A stretch of DNA of 64,000 bases from Persephonella sp. IF05-L8 (GTDB lineage: Bacteria; Aquificota; Aquificia; Aquificales; Hydrogenothermaceae): contig NZ_JNLJ01000001.1 in NCBI RefSeq assembly GCF_000703045.1, positions 835,501 through 899,500 on the forward strand, given 5' to 3'. Position 1 is the stretch's first letter. The number at the start of each line of letters is the position of its first letter. This document shows, one piece after another, positions 62,258-64,000 of this stretch. A program made the translations under genes and the position numbers. The notes under the pieces were generated by a model. It made no database searches. It was not told where the DNA came from and saw only the letters and a list, made by a program, of their open reading frames with translations.

Positions 62258-64000
62258 TTACTTACCAATTTTGCTCCAAATTTTTTTCTTTTTGCATTAA
62301 CAAATTTTTGAATTTGTTTCCAGCTTTTTGTATTGAGGATATCCTTTTTAGTTGCCCAGCCTCTTCTGGCAACAGCAACACCTATCTCCATGTATGCAAA
62401 ATTTCCAAAATTATGGGCGTCTGTTGATATTACCAGTTTTACACCCTCCTCAACAGCCTTTCTAACCCATATATCATCTATATCCATTCTTCTTGGTTGG
62501 GCATTGATTTCCAGTGCTGTTCCCGTTTCTTTTGCAGCTTTTATAACTGCATCCATATCAACAGGATATGGGTCTCTAAGTCCTATTAGTCTACCTGTGG
62601 GGTGTCCAATTACATTTACATAAGGATTTTCCATAGCTTTTATAATTCTATCTGTATTGTCTCTGTTAAAATGGCTGTGGACAGATGCAACAACCCAGTC
62701 AAGCTGGGATAAAACCTCGTCTGACAGGTCTAAGCTACCATCAAGTAAAATATCAACTTCTATTCCTTTTTTAACAAAATCCAGACCTGCCATTTTATTA
62801 ATCAGTTCTATTTCTTTTATTTCTTCAAGAAGTCTTTCTTCATCAAGACCATGGGCTACTCTCTGTGATTTTGAGTGGTCTGTTATTACTATATACTCGT
62901 ATTTATAGTTATTTCTTACAAACTCTACTATATCTTTTATTGATGCAACGCCATCAGACCATGTGGAGTGAACATGTAAATCTCCTTTTATGTCCTTAAG
63001 TTCCACTAATTTGGGAAGTTTATGTGCCATGGCAGCTTCTATTTCGCCTCTGTCTTCCCGTAGCTCTGGAGGTATCCAGTCCATTCCTACAGCTTTATAA
63101 ACGCTTTCTTCTGTTTCTCCGGCTATTTTTTCTTCTGTATCTACTTTAAAAACTCCATATTCATTGATTTTTAAACCTTTTTCTTTTGCTATTTCTCTCA
63201 AGTGGATATTATGCTGTTTTGAACCTGTAAAATACTGAAGGGCTGCTCCCCATTCCTCATCCTTAAATATTCTTAAATCAACCTGTCTTTCTTTATCTTC
63301 AAATTTCATGATTACAGATGATTTTTTGGGACCTTTTACTAAAACTTCTGAAACTTCTTCCAGAGACGTGAAAAAATCCATTATTTTAAGTCTGTCTTTA
63401 TCATCTGCTGTTACAAGGATATCCAGGTCTCCTATGGTTTCTTTTCTTCTTCGTGTGCTACCTACAACTTCTATTTTGTGTATTTCTTTTAAATTGGATT
63501 TTAGTTTTTCAATAAGGTATTTTGATATCTGGAGGGCTTCCCACAGGAGTATTCTCCTTTTGGATATCTCATACATCTGAAGGCCTTTTAGCATATTTTC
63601 TACTTTTTTGGGTCCAAATCCTTCAAGCTGTTCAATTCTGCCGTCTTTAAGGGCTTTAATCAGTTCTTCTTTTGTGGTTATCCCCAATTCTTCATAAATT
63701 CTTTTTAATGTTTTAGGGCCAAATCCGGGCAAATCTATAAGCTCAATAAAATCCTCTGGAACCTGCTTTTTTAACTCTTCGTATTTCTGTATCTTACCTG
63801 TCTGGACATATTCTTCTATTTTTGAGGCGATAGACGGACCTATTCCCCTGATAGTGTATAGTTTACCTGTGGCTATGTAGTTTCTGACATCATCTGGAAG
63901 GTCTTCTATTATGTGGGCTGCCCTCTGATATGCCATAGCCCTAAATCTATCATCTAAAAACTCATAAATCGCTGCCATTTTTTTGAAAATATTTGCAAGG
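62254..64000 (-). CDS. polX: DNA polymerase X with PHP domain (5' partial)
   Basis: The frame continues past the ATG at 63978 to the window edge (LANIFKK before MAAIYEF), so the true start lies outside. HhH motifs (IRGIGPSIASKI, LPGFGPKTLKRIYEE, EGFGPKKVENML) come first. The nucleotidyltransferase palm follows with VVGSTRRRKETIGDLDILVT (catalytic Asp pair). The C-terminal PHP domain has GDLHVHSTWSDG, ITDHSKS and VISTDAHN. A base-excision-repair-type polymerase with 3'-5' exonuclease and AP-endonuclease activities in studied bacterial relatives. At least 581 residues are visible. Confidence 0.95.
   Translation of the reverse strand, partial: LANIFKKMAAIYEFLDDRFRAMAYQRAAHIIEDLPDDVRNYIATGKLYTIRGIGPSIASKIEEYVQTGKIQKYEELKKQVPEDFIELIDLPGFGPKTLKRIYEELGITTKEELIKALKDGRIEQLEGFGPKKVENMLKGLQMYEISKRRILLWEALQISKYLIEKLKSNLKEIHKIEVVGSTRRRKETIGDLDILVTADDKDRLKIMDFFTSLEEVSEVLVKGPKKSSVIMKFEDKERQVDLRIFKDEEWGAALQYFTGSKQHNIHLREIAKEKGLKINEYGVFKVDTEEKIAGETEESVYKAVGMDWIPPELREDRGEIEAAMAHKLPKLVELKDIKGDLHVHSTWSDGVASIKDIVEFVRNNYKYEYIVITDHSKSQRVAHGLDEERLLEEIKEIELINKMAGLDFVKKGIEVDILLDGSLDLSDEVLSQLDWVVASVHSHFNRDNTDRIIKAMENPYVNVIGHPTGRLIGLRDPYPVDMDAVIKAAKETGTALEINAQPRRMDIDDIWVRKAVEEGVKLVISTDAHNFGNFAYMEIGVAVARRGWATKKDILNTKSWKQIQKFVNAKRKKFGAKLVSK

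Overview
The window is a gene-dense, low-GC bacterial chromosome segment. It most resembles a thermophilic chemolithoautotroph of the Aquificota, probably a Hydrogenothermaceae relative such as Persephonella. This is inferred from gene content, not from a database match. The clues are a complete reverse gyrase, an archaeal-looking KaiC-type ATPase, a myo-inositol-phosphate synthase (a route to thermoprotective inositol phosphates), an IGHMBP2/Upf1-type helicase, the Hydrogenobacter-type phosphoserine phosphatase PspA, [NiFe]-hydrogenase maturation genes, and a siroheme reductase fused to a TusA domain.

Layout. 1-3.9 kb: end of a sulfite/nitrite reductase-TusA fusion, small exported and HAMP proteins, then a sigma-54-style regulatory region and an NtrC-family activator. 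3.9-9 kb: housekeeping genes (purB, yraN, ispA, queF, thiS). 9-15.5 kb: reverse gyrase, an HTH protein, a KaiC-like ATPase, a QueD-family protein lacking the usual Cys, and small membrane proteins. 15.5-16.3 kb: a short CRISPR array with no cas genes in the window. 16.3-19.8 kb: serA, inositol-phosphate synthase and an outer-membrane protein. 19.9-30.8 kb: NtrC-type response regulator, alr (apparently CTG-initiated), a copper ATPase read through a -1 frameshift, slyD, hisZ, pspA plus a class V aminotransferase, and a lysine 2,3-aminomutase homologue. 30.8-33 kb: a PA2779/C39-peptidase/TPR cassette. 33-37.6 kb: two tRNAs, a dead transposase, rpmF-plsX-fabH and miaB. 39-48 kb: one long operon joining a TonB receptor, a membrane ferredoxin, NikK/NikL-like exported proteins and hypA/hypF. 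48.5-64 kb: dksA-like, lspA, secA, a VapC-type toxin with a frameshifted antitoxin, a protoglobin-PsiE fusion, the helicase, gltX, a large LVIVD-repeat lipoprotein and PolX (cut by the window edge).

How the genes connect. SerA, the aminotransferase and PspA could supply the phosphorylated serine pathway. RpmF-PlsX-FabH is the usual lipid-initiation cluster. The 39-48 kb operon reads as metal (probably nickel) capture feeding hydrogenase maturation.

The strongest candidates for undescribed biology are: (i) the copA gene, where a membrane-tethered metal-binding domain is joined to the ATPase only by a -1 shift in an A9 run; (ii) the sigma-54 region at 1.87-2.02 kb, with tandem palindromes and a 16-bp hairpin over the ribosome-binding site that spans the predicted transcription start; (iii) the C39 peptidase next to a protein with a Gly-Gly followed by a hydrophobic tail; (iv) three adjacent exported proteins predicted to begin with His after signal cleavage; and (v) the protoglobin-PsiE fusion.
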